DNA from: Terriglobia bacterium
GTDB lineage: Bacteria; Acidobacteriota; Terriglobia; Acidiferrales; UBA7541
Reading direction: 5' to 3'
Assembly: GCA_020073705.1 (NCBI GenBank)
Contig: JAIQES010000019.1
Coordinates: forward strand, 1-64,000
Length of the DNA stretch: 64,000 nt
A program made the position numbers and the translations under genes. The stretch's first letter is position 1, and each line of letters begins with the position of its first letter. Shown in pieces: positions 16,221 through 25,010 of the stretch. The notes beneath the pieces were generated by a model. The model worked only from the letters and a program-made list of their open reading frames with translations, was not told the origin of the DNA and made no database searches.

Positions 16221-17075
16221 GTGGCTCATGCGACGACAACGATGACGAATCCATCCCGCATTTCGCGCCGGTTTGCCGGCCTGCGCCGCACGGGTGAACT
16301 GGGCTTGGTCGCGTATCTCACTGCGGGTGATCCGTCGCTCGCCGCGAGCGAGCAGTTCGTGCTCGCGCTGGCGGAGGCGGGCGCCGACGTGATCGAGCTT
16401 GGCGTGCCCTTCAGCGATCCGGTGGCCGACGGTCCGGTGATCCAGCGAGCCAGCGAGCGCGCTTTGCGCGGCGGGACGACGCTCGCCGGCGTGCTCCTCC
16501 TGGTGAAGTCTTTGCGTGCAAAGACCGATGTGCCGCTTGTGCTGTTCAGTTATTTCAATCCCGTCTTGCAGATGGGGCTTGAGAGATTCGGCGACGCGGC
16601 CAAGGCCGCCGGGGCCGACGGCGTTTTGATCACCGACCTTACACCAGAGGAAGCCGGCGCATACCGCGCCGTGATGTCCTCGCGCGGGCTCGACACGATT
16701 TTCCTGGCCGCGCCAACTTCGACCGATGAGCGCCTTGCGCTCATCGCGAAATCGTCGAGCGGATTCCTGTATCTGATCTCCCGCACGGGCGTAACGGGCG
16801 CAAAAGATCAACTGGCAGATGAGTTGCCGGCCCTGGCGAGACGCGTACGACGCTTTACTGAGCTTCCGATCGCCGTCGGCTTCGGCATTTCGCTTCCGGA
16901 ACACGTAGCGGCGCTTGCAGGACTGGCCGACGCCGCCGTTGTTGGCTCGGCGCTGGTCGAAGAGATCGAGCGGGCCGGGACGGTCGAAGCGGGGGCCGAA
17001 GCGCTGGCGGCGCGTGTCAGATTATTGAAGGGTGCCGGAGTGGCCGGGATGAGCCGGCGGGAGCCACGCGCATGA
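16221..17075 (+). CDS. trpA: Tryptophan synthase alpha chain
   Basis: TrpA splits indole-3-glycerol phosphate to indole, which tunnels to TrpB. The conserved segments are VAYLTAGDPS, the catalytic Glu in VIELGVPFSDPVADGPVIQ, the catalytic Asp in GVLITDLTPEEA, and the phosphate loop in VGFGIS. Translation starts at GTG 16221 or ATG 16242. The C-terminal tail is a little long and basic. The stop overlaps the start of the chorismate mutase gene (ATGA type), so the two are translationally coupled. Confidence 0.96.
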   Translation: MAHATTTMTNPSRISRRFAGLRRTGELGLVAYLTAGDPSLAASEQFVLALAEAGADVIELGVPFSDPVADGPVIQRASERALRGGTTLAGVLLLVKSLRAKTDVPLVLFSYFNPVLQMGLERFGDAAKAAGADGVLITDLTPEEAGAYRAVMSSRGLDTIFLAAPTSTDERLALIAKSSSGFLYLISRTGVTGAKDQLADELPALARRVRRFTELPIAVGFGISLPEHVAALAGLADAAVVGSALVEEIERAGTVEAGAEALAARVRLLKGAGVAGMSRREPRA

Positions 17076-17362
17076 GCATCGAAGATTGGCGTCGAAAAAT
17101 TGATGAAATCGACCGTCGGCTCGTGGAGCTGTTGAACGAGCGTTCGCGCTGCGTGGTCGAGATCGGCCGGATCAAGCAATCGACCGGCGAGGCGCTCTAC
17201 CAGCCCGATCGCGAGCATCAGGTTCTCGACGAGGCCGTGCGCGCCAATCCCGGCCCGCTTCCGGACGCTGCGATTCGCCGCCTGTTTGAGCGCATCCTGG
17301 ATGAGGCGCGCTCGGTTGAGCGCACGTTGATGCGAGGCGGCGATGGGGGAAAGAAAAGTTAA
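17072..17362 (+). CDS. aroQ: Chorismate mutase, AroQ class
   Basis: The 96-residue all-helical protein converts chorismate to prephenate. The start RRKIDEIDRRLVELLNERSR provides the first active-site Arg, and VVEIGRIKQ supplies the Lys and second Arg in the canonical AroQ order. The third helix is RRLFERILDEARSVE. It is a monofunctional mutase placed between trpA, whose stop codon it overlaps, and the DAHP synthase gene. This puts the branch point of phenylalanine/tyrosine synthesis in the tryptophan operon. Confidence 0.92.
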   Translation: MSIEDWRRKIDEIDRRLVELLNERSRCVVEIGRIKQSTGEALYQPDREHQVLDEAVRANPGPLPDAAIRRLFERILDEARSVERTLMRGGDGGKKS

Positions 17363-17401
17363 AGCGCGCTCGTGTTGATCGAAGGAGGAAGAGGAACTGC
17401 G

Positions 17402-18421
17402 ATGGTAGTCGTAATGCAGGAAGGCGCGAACGAAGAGCAAATCCAGCATGTCATTGACCGTCTGGTGACGATGGGATTTGACGTGCATCGCTCGACTGGC
17501 GCGTCACAGACGGTTCTGGGCGCCGTGGGGGTCCACGCAGACTTTGATCCGCGGGACATCGAGGTAATTGACGGCGTGCGCGAGGTCGTGCGCATCACGC
17601 AGCCCTACAAGCTGGCCAGCCGCGCGTTTCGCCCGCAGGGAACCGTGGTTGAACTGCCAGGGGGCGTGCGGATTGGCGGAACAGAAGTCGTCGTTGCCGC
17701 GGGTCCCTGCTCGGTTGAATCGCCGAAACAGATTCAACTCATTGCCGGGCGCGTAGCGAAAGCGGGCGCGAAGATTCTTCGCGGCGGGGCGTTCAAGCCG
17801 CGCAGTTCGCCTTACAGCTTTCAGGGACACGGCGAAAAAGGGCTTCAGATGATGCGTGAGGCGGCGGACAAAGCCGGCTTGCTCGTCTGCAGCGAGGTGA
17901 TGGACGCGTCGCAAATCCAGTTGATGCTGCCCTACGTCGATATTCTGCAAGTGGGCGCGCGCAACATGCAGAACTATTATTTGCTCCGCGCGCTCGGAAT
18001 AGTCAGGAAGCCCGTGCTCCTCAAGCGCGGAATGTGCGCGACGATCGAAGAACTCCTGCTGAGCGCCGAGTACATCATGGCCGGCGGCAACTACAACGTC
18101 ATTCTTTGCGAGCGCGGCATCCGCACATTTGAGACCTATACGCGCAACACGCTCGATATCGCCGCGATCCCCGTTATCAAAAAACTCTCGCACCTTCCCA
18201 TTATTGCCGATCCGTCGCATGGCACGGGACGCCGCGACAAAGTTCCTCCCATGGCTCGGGCGGCGGTTGCGGCGGGCGCCGATGGCCTGCTCCTCGAAGT
18301 GCACAACGATCCGGAGCATGCGTTTTCCGATGGCGCCCAGTCGCTCTTCTTCGAGCAGTTTGAAAAACTCATGGCCGAACTTCGTATCATTGCTCCAGCC
18401 GTCGGCCGGACCATCGCATAA
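17402..18421 (+). CDS. aroF: 3-deoxy-7-phosphoheptulonate synthase with N-terminal regulatory domain
   Basis: This is the first enzyme of the shikimate pathway, condensing phosphoenolpyruvate with erythrose 4-phosphate. It is the Thermotoga/Bacillus-like (AroAI-beta) type. A ferredoxin-like, ACT-resembling domain (about residues 1-70, starting MVVVMQEGA) precedes the barrel. The barrel has [34 protein letters not shown] and [11 protein letters not shown] use ATG 17402 because GAGGAA lies seven bases upstream and homologues begin there; an upstream GTG at 17372 is open. The N-terminal domain commonly mediates feedback inhibition by tyrosine or phenylalanine. Confidence 0.95.
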   Translation: MVVVMQEGANEEQIQHVIDRLVTMGFDVHRSTGASQTVLGAVGVHADFDPRDIEVIDGVREVVRITQPYKLASRAFRPQGTVVELPGGVRIGGTEVVVAAGPCSVESPKQIQLIAGRVAKAGAKILRGGAFKPRSSPYSFQGHGEKGLQMMREAADKAGLLVCSEVMDASQIQLMLPYVDILQVGARNMQNYYLLRALGIVRKPVLLKRGMCATIEELLLSAEYIMAGGNYNVILCERGIRTFETYTRNTLDIAAIPVIKKLSHLPIIADPSHGTGRRDKVPPMARAAVAAGADGLLLEVHNDPEHAFSDGAQSLFFEQFEKLMAELRIIAPAVGRTIA

Positions 18422-18424
18422 GCC

Positions 18425-19309
18425 ATGGCCGCCTCCTTCCGACGTGTCGCGATTCTTGGCACAGGATTGATCGGCGGCTCGTTTGCGCTCGCGCTCCGGA
18501 AGTATGCGCCGGGCGCCGTCGTGGCCGGTTGGGATAAAGAGCACGTCCTGCGGCACGCGCGCGAACGGGGGGCGATCGACGAAGGTTTTGGAGAGCTTCC
18601 GCTCGTGGTCGCCGGCGCGGATCTGATTTACGTGGCGCTTCCGGTAGGACACACGATCGAGCTGCTCCCAGAGCTGGCGCGGCTGGCCTCACCGCAAGCG
18701 CTGGTCACTGACGCATCGAGCACAAAACGGTCCGTCTGCGCCGCGGCGGCCGAATGTTTCTCCGCGAATGGTGGTGCGTGCTTTCTCGGGGGACATCCGA
18801 TGGCGGGGAAGGAAATTTCCGGGATTGCGGCGGCCGACGCGGAGTTATTTCGTGGCTCTAAATACGCGCTGATCCGCAAGCCGCGTAACGAAAACAAGGT
18901 TGCGCCGGGCGATCCGCGCATCACGAAATTCGTTGCGCTCCTTAAGAGATTGGGGGCGGAGCCGGTGTGGCTCGATGCCGAAACGCACGACCGCGCCGCC
19001 GCGATTGTCTCGCACCTTCCGCAGCTTCTCGCCGTGGCACTCGCCGGAGTCGTGCGCGATCAGACGGATGAAACCGGATTGCCCGTGACCCTCGCGGGCC
19101 GCGGCCTCCGCGACGCGCTCCGCCTCGCGGGAAGCCCCTATTCGGTCTGGCGGGATATTATTCTCACCAACAGCGACAATTTAGATCGCGCGCTAGACCA
19201 GTTGATTCAATCGCTCGAGCAGCTTCGCGGCGATCTCCGGACGCGCGCGCTCGAAGAAAAATTCGCCGCCGCCGGTGAACTGTACAAGATTCTCCGCGAC
19301 ATGCAGTAG
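18425..19309 (+). CDS. tyrA: Prephenate dehydrogenase
   Basis: TyrA oxidises prephenate (or arogenate) towards tyrosine with NAD(P)+. The Rossmann motif is ILGTGLIGGSFALAL near residue 10, with Asp (GWDKEH) after the second strand suggesting NAD+. GGHPMAGKE is the catalytic segment with the active-site His, followed by 'SHLPQLLAVALA'. At 294 residues it is the monofunctional form without an ACT domain. It lies four bases after aroF and ends the aromatic amino acid run. Confidence 0.95.
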   Translation: MAASFRRVAILGTGLIGGSFALALRKYAPGAVVAGWDKEHVLRHARERGAIDEGFGELPLVVAGADLIYVALPVGHTIELLPELARLASPQALVTDASSTKRSVCAAAAECFSANGGACFLGGHPMAGKEISGIAAADAELFRGSKYALIRKPRNENKVAPGDPRITKFVALLKRLGAEPVWLDAETHDRAAAIVSHLPQLLAVALAGVVRDQTDETGLPVTLAGRGLRDALRLAGSPYSVWRDIILTNSDNLDRALDQLIQSLEQLRGDLRTRALEEKFAAAGELYKILRDMQ

Positions 19310-19360
19310 ACTAAGGGAGCGATTTCGTTAAGAATTTCAAGCGATTGGGAGCCGGAACCG

Positions 19361-20059
19361 ATGGATAAGCGCGTAGCCAACGCCGATGCGGCGATTGCGA
19401 AACTGTTTGATGGCGCCACAATTCTAGTGGGCGGGTTCGGGACGTGCGGCATTCCCGAGAACCTCATTGCCGCCGCGCGCCGCAAGGGCACGAAAAATCT
19501 TACGTGCGTGTCAAACAACGCGGGCACGACGGATTTCGGCCTCGGGTTGCTGCTCCAGACCCATCAGATTCGGAAGATGATCGCCAGCTATGTCGGCGAG
19601 AACAAACTGTTCGAACAGCAGGTGTTGAGCGGCGAGGTCGAGGTCGAGCTCAATCCGCAGGGAACCCTCGCCGAGCGAATGCGCACGGGCGGCGCAGGGA
19701 TTCCGGCGTTCTATACGCCGACCGGCGTGGGGACGATGATCGCGGAAGGGAAAGAGGTTCGCGAGTTCAACGGACGCAAATATATTCTCGAGCGCTGGCT
19801 GCGCGGCGATTTCGCCTTCATCAAGGCATGGAAAGGCGACCGCTGGGGAAACCTCATCTATCGAAAGACCACGCGGAATTTCAATCCCGTGATGGCGACG
19901 GCGGCAGATTACGTGATCGCCGAAGTGGAAGAGTTAGTCGATCTGGGATCGCTCAGTCCCGATGGCGTTCATACGCCGGGAATTTTCGTGGACGCTATCT
20001 TTCAGGGAACGAAATACGAAAAGCGGATCGAAAAGAGAACCGTGCGAAAGCGCGCGTAA
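19361..20059 (+). CDS. scoA: 3-oxoacid CoA-transferase subunit A
   Basis: Together with the next gene this encodes succinyl-CoA:3-oxoacid (or acetoacetate/3-oxoadipate) CoA-transferase. The family pattern is present: [12 protein letters not shown] near residue 25, then [33 protein letters not shown]. The 232-residue length is that of the alpha subunits. A GGGAG ribosome site lies upstream. It may serve ketone-body use or the last steps of aromatic degradation. Substrate specificity cannot be settled by inspection. Confidence 0.92.
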   Translation: MDKRVANADAAIAKLFDGATILVGGFGTCGIPENLIAAARRKGTKNLTCVSNNAGTTDFGLGLLLQTHQIRKMIASYVGENKLFEQQVLSGEVEVELNPQGTLAERMRTGGAGIPAFYTPTGVGTMIAEGKEVREFNGRKYILERWLRGDFAFIKAWKGDRWGNLIYRKTTRNFNPVMATAADYVIAEVEELVDLGSLSPDGVHTPGIFVDAIFQGTKYEKRIEKRTVRKRA

Positions 20060-20089
20060 TGCTCCAGCGCGCACGTGGAAGGGGAGAAG

Positions 20090-20758
20090 ATGGCGGAATC
20101 AGAAGATAATAAGCGGGAATTGATAGCCCGCCGCGTCGCACAGGAGCTGCGCGACGGCTTCTACGCGAACCTCGGCATCGGCACACCCACCCTGGTCGCG
20201 AATTATATTCCGGCGGGGATGGAGGTCATCCTGGAATCGGAAAACGGCATGCTTGGGGTCGGGCCATTTCCTTTCGTGGGTGAAGAAGATCCGGACCTGA
20301 TCAACGCGGGGAAGGAGACCGTCACCGAGATTCCTGGAACAAGTTATTTCTCGAGCGCCGACTCGTTTGGCATGATCCGAGGCGGACATGTGGACCTAAC
20401 CGTGCTGGGCGCGCTGCAAGTGGATGAAAAAGGCAACCTCGCGAATTGGGCGATTCCCGGCAAGATGCTGAAGGGCATGGGTGGAGCGATGGACCTGGTA
20501 GCCGGCGCCCGGCGCGTCATCATCGCGATGGAACATGCGACGAAGGATGGTCAGCCTAAGATTCTTAACAAGTGCACTCTGCCTCTCACCGGTATCGAGG
20601 TCGTGGACCTGATCGTTACCGAGCTAGCGGTCATCGAAGTCACGCCCGAGGGGCTGGTGCTGCGCGAGGTGGCGCCGGGCGTCACTCCGGAGGCGGTACA
20701 GAAAGTCACCGAGCCGAAATTGCGCGTCGCCGAAGATTTGAAGACCATATCGTTATGA
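20090..20758 (+). CDS. scoB: 3-oxoacid CoA-transferase subunit B
   Basis: The beta subunit provides the catalytic Glu that forms the glutamyl-CoA intermediate, seen in [13 protein letters not shown]. Other conserved parts are [37 protein letters not shown] and MEHATKDG. The ATG at 20090 is preceded by AAGGGGAG; a GTG at 20075 is an alternative. It follows scoA after about 30 bases, and the two subunits should form a heterotetramer. Confidence 0.92.
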   Translation: MAESEDNKRELIARRVAQELRDGFYANLGIGTPTLVANYIPAGMEVILESENGMLGVGPFPFVGEEDPDLINAGKETVTEIPGTSYFSSADSFGMIRGGHVDLTVLGALQVDEKGNLANWAIPGKMLKGMGGAMDLVAGARRVIIAMEHATKDGQPKILNKCTLPLTGIEVVDLIVTELAVIEVTPEGLVLREVAPGVTPEAVQKVTEPKLRVAEDLKTISL

Positions 20759-20853
20759 GGCCCCCGGAAGAGGATCTCAAACGGTCGTGGGGGGCTAACG
20801 CTTGGCGCACGAAAAACTAGCAGGCGCCGGCACGCGACCCACGTCCGGCTAAA

Positions 20854-21198
20854 ATGGTTCTGTCATCTGAGAGCGAGGCAAGCACATCGTTGGAGCCTAA
20901 CTCAATCATCATCCTGAGCCTGCACAGCCCCAAGGAGAAATTGTGGGGGGCGCTCGTTTCCATGAACTCGGCCGGGGTGACGGTGCGCGGCATCGACTTG
21001 AATTCCTTCGACGATTTCATCCGGCAGGTTCTGGATCCGGAAGGAGAGCGCATTGGCTTGCCAACGCTGTTTTTTCCCATGCAGCGCGTCGAGCGGATCG
21101 CGCTCGACGAGCCGCACGGCTCCATCCCTTCGCTGGCCGAGCGATTTGAGCAGAGAGTTGGCCGCTCTTTGCGAGATTACCTCGCGCTCTTCGTCTGA
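20854..21198 (+). CDS. Conserved hypothetical protein (114 residues)
   Basis: I do not know a function for this protein. It is soluble and mixed alpha/beta, with a core pattern of LHSPKEKLWGALVSMNSAGVTV followed by RGIDLNSFDDFIRQ and a FFPMQRVERIALDE segment. The sequence is reminiscent of a small protein seen repeatedly in Acidobacteriota genomes. It lies 22 bases before the phosphatidyltransferase gene and may be co-transcribed with it. Confidence 0.7.
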   Translation: MVLSSESEASTSLEPNSIIILSLHSPKEKLWGALVSMNSAGVTVRGIDLNSFDDFIRQVLDPEGERIGLPTLFFPMQRVERIALDEPHGSIPSLAERFEQRVGRSLRDYLALFV

Positions 21199-21220
21199 GC
21201 TGCAGTAGAATCCATAAGTA

Positions 21221-21772
21221 ATGACGTCCCGCATCCTGACCGTTCCGAACCAACTCACGTTCCTCCGGCTCGGATTCTTGCCGTTTTTCATCATTTCGAT
21301 TCATTACCGCTGGTACGATGTGGCACTCGGCATACTTATCGTAGCCGGTCTAACGGACGGGCTGGACGGCCTGCTGGCACGCTCGCTCAATCAGAAGACG
21401 GCGCTGGGCGCCTATCTCGACCCGATTGCGGATAAACTGCTGCTCTCCTCTTCGTTTCTTGTGCTGGCTCTCGACGGGAAGATCCGTTGGTGGCTCGCGA
21501 CGTTGGTGCTCAGTCGCGACATCCTGCTTCTTACCTCGGCCGCAGTCATTCTTGTCGTCGTGGGTTACCGGCCCTTCCCGCCGAGCGTCTTCGGCAAGCT
21601 CACCACGGCGCTGCAAATCCTGCTCGTGTTTGCCGTAGTGCTGCTGGCCGTGACGGAATGGCACTGGCTGCAGTTCGTCCGAATAGTTCTGGGATACCTT
21701 GTCGCCGGCTTTACGGTGTTTTCAGGCTTTCACTACAGTATCGTCGTTTCCCGCCGACTGAGCGATCAATAG
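21221..21772 (+). CDS. CDP-alcohol phosphatidyltransferase (PgsA-like)
   Basis: This integral membrane enzyme transfers a phosphatidyl group from CDP-diacylglycerol to an alcohol, most often glycerol 3-phosphate. The signature DGx2ARx8Gx3Dx3D is intact in the stretch beginning DGLLARS and ending LDPIAD (about residues 50-70), including the metal-binding Asp residues. Four to five hydrophobic helices follow. The 183-residue length suits PgsA. Phosphatidylglycerophosphate synthase is the most likely activity, but cardiolipin or inositol-type enzymes share the motif. Confidence 0.87.
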   Translation: MTSRILTVPNQLTFLRLGFLPFFIISIHYRWYDVALGILIVAGLTDGLDGLLARSLNQKTALGAYLDPIADKLLLSSSFLVLALDGKIRWWLATLVLSRDILLLTSAAVILVVVGYRPFPPSVFGKLTTALQILLVFAVVLLAVTEWHWLQFVRIVLGYLVAGFTVFSGFHYSIVVSRRLSDQ

Positions 21773-21848
21773 AGAATAGCGCCAACTTCTTCGGCTTTGA
21801 GGTGTGCAACAATGTAGCGGGAATCAGTGGCTGGCCCGCGCTCATGCC

Positions 21849-22766
21849 TCAGACATTCTGCAGGTAGTTCCAGAACATGAAACCGAAGCTGACGGCTACG
21901 GCGATGCCCGCGAGCCATCCCAGTAAATCGGCGCGCCGGCGCTCGGTGACGTCCAAAGGCGGTCGATCAGCCATGACTCGACCGAGCAGGTAACCCGCTG
22001 CAAGCCCGCCTAAGTGCGCCGCGTTATCGGTACCTCTCATGATGATACCTAGGACGGCGATATAAATGAGCCATCGAATCAAAGAGCTGCGGAGGGCTCG
22101 TGCCGCGAGACTCTTCCGGTCGCTCGTGGCTGCAAGCAGCACACCGATCAGACCGAGCAACGCAGCAGAAGCGCCGACGCTGAAGTGTCCCATCGAGGAG
22201 CTGGCCACATATCCAGCCACGCCGGTTGCAAGATAAAGAAAAAGATATCGCGCCGATCCGTACATTTCCTCGACCATCGGACCGATGTCCATCAGCACCC
22301 ACATGTTGAACCCAATGTGCAGCAATCCGCCGTGAAGAAATACCGCCGTCACCAGACGCCAGGGTTGCGCGAAGTTATACGGCAAGGGAAGGGATGCGCC
22401 CAGACGATAATTTACCTGCGTCGCAATTCCGCCGAGATTCATCAGGCCGCCCTGCGGTGCGCCGAATCCCTGCAGCTTGGTTGTGATGATGATCGCCAGG
22501 CCGTACATCACGCAGCAGATCGTAAGCAAAGCATACGTTACCGGAGAGGTTTGCGGCATCCAGCGTCCCAGGGTCTTGCTGGCTGCGGCGAAAGAGTACT
22601 TCATGCTCGCGCCGCACTGATGGCATTTCGTAGCCGCTGCACCTACCAGCGTGCCGCAAGCGGGGCAGAGCCGCGGACGCATTTGTTTCGGTTCGGACCG
22701 GAACATCCCTGCGAGCTGGCTGCGCCAGCGGTCAAGTTTGTAGCGCCATCGGATAGGAAGCGGCAC
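21849..22766 (-). CDS. Rhomboid intramembrane serine protease with N-terminal zinc ribbon
   Basis: The protein cleaves transmembrane substrates within the membrane. A cytoplasmic zinc ribbon (CPACG, then CHQCG) precedes six or so membrane helices. The rhomboid fingerprints are HGGLLHIGFNMW, the catalytic Ser in VGASAALLGLIG, and the catalytic His in NAAHLGGLAAGYLLG. I chose GTG 22766 because AAGGAG lies six bases upstream. An ATG at 22787 lies further out without such a site and overlaps the divergent promoter. The product has 305 residues. Confidence 0.9.
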   Translation of the reverse strand: MPLPIRWRYKLDRWRSQLAGMFRSEPKQMRPRLCPACGTLVGAAATKCHQCGASMKYSFAAASKTLGRWMPQTSPVTYALLTICCVMYGLAIIITTKLQGFGAPQGGLMNLGGIATQVNYRLGASLPLPYNFAQPWRLVTAVFLHGGLLHIGFNMWVLMDIGPMVEEMYGSARYLFLYLATGVAGYVASSSMGHFSVGASAALLGLIGVLLAATSDRKSLAARALRSSLIRWLIYIAVLGIIMRGTDNAAHLGGLAAGYLLGRVMADRPPLDVTERRRADLLGWLAGIAVAVSFGFMFWNYLQNV

Positions 22767-22775
22767 GTTGTCTCC

Positions 22776-22804
22776 TTGCCGGAACATTTTTGCCTGACTA
22801 TAAT
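22776..22804 (+). promoter_or_regulatory. Strong sigma-70-type promoter
   Basis: TTGCCG at 22776-22781 and a perfect TATAAT at 22799-22804 are separated by 17 bases. It points towards the small gene at 22863 and the rlpA-like gene behind it, with a start near 22811. It lies directly upstream of the divergent rhomboid gene, so the two transcripts may compete. Confidence 0.6.
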
Positions 22805-22862
22805 AGCCGGAATTCGGCGCAGACGCGAAACTCGTATCGTTCAGTTCGTGGAGAGTGCTGCT

Positions 22863-23048
22863 GTGGAAAAATTCGAGAAATTCGGACGCCAGCTAGACCC
22901 TGAACTTGAGAAGCTACAGTCCGTGCTCGAAAAGGAAATCAAGCCGGCGACCAAGCAAAAGGCCGCCGCTGTCTTGCGCCAGGTGTCAGAGCGGCTTGCC
23001 AAATTGGCCGAAGAGATTGAGGCGCAGCATGTAGAGAAACAGCCATGA
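22863..23048 (+). CDS. Small charged helical protein (61 residues)
   Basis: GTG 22863 opens a 61-residue protein that is almost entirely helical and highly charged, with segments such as FEKFGRQLDPELEKLQ and LAKLAEEIEAQH. GGAG lies nine bases upstream, and a consensus-like promoter lies a further 50 bases up. It resembles small conserved Acidobacteriota proteins but has no known role. It precedes the rlpA-like gene by four bases, suggesting co-transcription. Confidence 0.55.
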   Translation: MEKFEKFGRQLDPELEKLQSVLEKEIKPATKQKAAAVLRQVSERLAKLAEEIEAQHVEKQP

Positions 23049-23052
23049 AGCG

Positions 23053-23853
23053 GTGCGCAACGTGAATGAGTGCATTCCCGGTCCGATTGTACGGCTTTCT
23101 CGGTTTGGCTGGCTTGCCAGTTTGCTCGTCGTTGCTCTTGCTGCGGCAGGTTGCGCGGGCCGTCACCCTGTCGCAAGCTCCGCCCCTTCAACTTCGTCTC
23201 CCCAGCCGGAGCCCGCTCCCGCACAGCCGCCTCCTATTTCGAGTTCCATGCAGCCGCCAACCAGCAGCGCGCCTTTCGTTCCGGGCATTTACGTCGAGCA
23301 GGGCGTTGCGTCGTGGTATGGTGTGCCGTTTCACGGGCGCCGTGCCGCCGACGGCGAAATCTTCGACATGAACTCGCTGGTGGCAGCGCACCGCACGCTC
23401 CCGTTTGGCAGCATCCTGCGCGTCACGAACCTGAACAACGGCCGCCAGATTGATGTTCGCGTCATTGACCGCGGCCCTTTCGTCGAAGGACGCATCCTCG
23501 ACCTGGCGCGGGCTGCGGCAGCCGGACTCGGCATGATCGGCACCGGCACCGCTCCCGTGCGCATTGAGATGCTCTCGGGCCCGAGTCCTGCCAATGGAGA
23601 TTTCACCGTGCAGGTGGGCGCATTTGCCGACCGGGCCAATGCCGAGCGCCTGCGCGACCGCTTGCTCGCGCGGTACCAGCCCATATTTATTCAGGATTTT
23701 GACGCACCAAACGGCCATTTCTACCGCGTCCGCGTCGGCCGCGTTCCGAATCCCGACGCCGCGCAACAGCTTGCCGCACAATTGCGGAATAGCGATGGAT
23801 TTCAGACTTTTGTCATGCGGCTAGATCAAACCATCGATCCGCACGGGAATTAG
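23053..23853 (+). CDS. rlpA: RlpA-like lipoprotein with SPOR domain
   Basis: RlpA proteins act at the septum as lytic transglycosylases that prefer denuded glycan strands. The 266-residue product has a lipoprotein signal (hydrophobic run ending in AAAGC near residue 34) and a Pro/Ser-rich linker. The double-psi beta barrel follows (GVASWYG, TLPFGSILRVTN, VIDRGPF, with the catalytic Asp in the last motif). A C-terminal SPOR domain (FTVQVGAFADRANAERLRDRL) binds septal peptidoglycan. It should be attached to the outer membrane. Confidence 0.9.
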   Translation: MRNVNECIPGPIVRLSRFGWLASLLVVALAAAGCAGRHPVASSAPSTSSPQPEPAPAQPPPISSSMQPPTSSAPFVPGIYVEQGVASWYGVPFHGRRAADGEIFDMNSLVAAHRTLPFGSILRVTNLNNGRQIDVRVIDRGPFVEGRILDLARAAAAGLGMIGTGTAPVRIEMLSGPSPANGDFTVQVGAFADRANAERLRDRLLARYQPIFIQDFDAPNGHFYRVRVGRVPNPDAAQQLAAQLRNSDGFQTFVMRLDQTIDPHGN

Positions 23854-23893
23854 AAGGACATTCGAATTCAACTCTGGATGCTGAGGAATCATT

Positions 23894-24235
23894 ATGGATG
23901 ATTGTCTGTTCTGCAAGATCGGCCGAAAAGAAATTCCCGCAAAGCTGGTGTACGAGGACGAGGCAATCTTCGCGTTTGAGGATATCCATCCGCAGGCGCC
24001 GGCCCACGTCCTGATTTGTCCGAGGAAGCACGTCGTTTCGCTCACCGATGCCACGGCTGAGGACACGGCGATGCTCGGGCGCCTGCAATTGGTGGCTGCA
24101 AAGCTCGCCACGGATCGCAAGCTGACCGACGGTTATCGTACGATCATCAACAACGGCCGCGGCGCCGGGCAGTCCGTATTTCACCTCCATTTGCACTTGC
24201 TGGGCGGACGCGTGTTCCGCTGGCCTCCCGGATAA
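23894..24235 (+). CDS. HIT family nucleotide-binding hydrolase (HinT-like)
   Basis: The 113-residue protein has the histidine triad in FHLHLHLLGG, where the central His is the nucleophile for cleaving phosphoramidates such as adenosine 5'-monophosphoramidate. The N-terminus CLFCKIGRKEIPAKLVYEDE with two Cys is typical of HinT-like proteins and may bind zinc. It is cytoplasmic and full length. It lies 40 bases after the rlpA-like gene. Confidence 0.92.
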   Translation: MDDCLFCKIGRKEIPAKLVYEDEAIFAFEDIHPQAPAHVLICPRKHVVSLTDATAEDTAMLGRLQLVAAKLATDRKLTDGYRTIINNGRGAGQSVFHLHLHLLGGRVFRWPPG

Positions 24236-24251
24236 ACGAATCCGCCGCGCC

Positions 24252-24977
24252 CTATTCACGATACAGAAAATTCAGCCGCACGCGGCCGACTTCGATCAGA
24301 TCACCGTCATGGAGCTTGGTCAGGCCGCCGATTTCGATCCCATTGATCTTCGGCACGCGGTCCCCACGGCCAAGGTAGTAGCCGTCCTCGTGCTTGTTGA
24401 TCTGCGCGGCGATGTTCGGCGTGAACCAGCCGCGGAATCTGACCGTCGCCATGTCCGAGCGGCCGATCACCGTCAGTTTTCCCGCGAGCCGGTATTCTCT
24501 TTGGTCGGTACGGCCGCGGAGAACGACGAGTGTCGGAACGCGCAAACGATCCGGAGCGAGCTGAGAACGCTCACCGGCGGCGGCCGCCTGATCGAGCATT
24601 TCGCGCCGCTCGCGTGTATCGAGGACCATCGTTTCGTTCACGCGCGGAGCCGGCGCTTTCCGCCACGCATCCACGGGCAGCGCGGCGTCGTGCGATTGGT
24701 CCACAAGAATGTGATGCTTGCCGATCAAGATGGCATCGCCGTCTTTGAGCATGGCGCGCTCGACGCGAATATCGTTCAGGAACGACCCGTTGAGGCTGTT
24801 CAAGTCTTCGACCACCAACGATCCGGCCTCGACATAAACGCGCGCGTGATAATTCGAAACGGCCAGATTGTCGATGGGGATGTCGTTGTCCGGCGCGCGT
24901 CCGATCGTCACCGGACGGGTCCCAAGTGGAACCTCCTTCAGTACCACGCCCTGGAATTTCAGGAGGAGTCTCGACAT
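24252..24977 (-). CDS. Protein with two FHA domains
   Basis: FHA domains bind phosphothreonine peptides. The first domain (about residues 15-80) has IGRAPDNDIPIDNLAVSNYHA and then LNSLNGSFLND, with the conserved Gly-Arg, Ser and His. The second (about residues 150-235) has VIGRSDMATVRF and a more divergent core. A linker rich in charged residues joins them. The first domain looks competent for phosphothreonine binding. It lies next to the PP2C phosphatase gene on the same strand, so it probably reads signals from Ser/Thr kinases such as the one at 33550-35466. Confidence 0.87.
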   Translation of the reverse strand: MSRLLLKFQGVVLKEVPLGTRPVTIGRAPDNDIPIDNLAVSNYHARVYVEAGSLVVEDLNSLNGSFLNDIRVERAMLKDGDAILIGKHHILVDQSHDAALPVDAWRKAPAPRVNETMVLDTRERREMLDQAAAAGERSQLAPDRLRVPTLVVLRGRTDQREYRLAGKLTVIGRSDMATVRFRGWFTPNIAAQINKHEDGYYLGRGDRVPKINGIEIGGLTKLHDGDLIEVGRVRLNFLYRE

Positions 24978-25010
24978 CTCTGCTCTCCACCGGCCGTAGC
25001 CGATCGAACC

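Noticed and set aside
17504-18652. Long minus-strand frame opposite aroF and tyrA
   Set aside because: It is the mirror of two well-conserved genes in high-GC DNA and its translation resembles no protein family.
22185-22862. N-terminal part of a 287-codon plus-strand frame
   Set aside because: It runs antisense through the rhomboid gene; only the last 61 codons from GTG 22863 look like a real gene.
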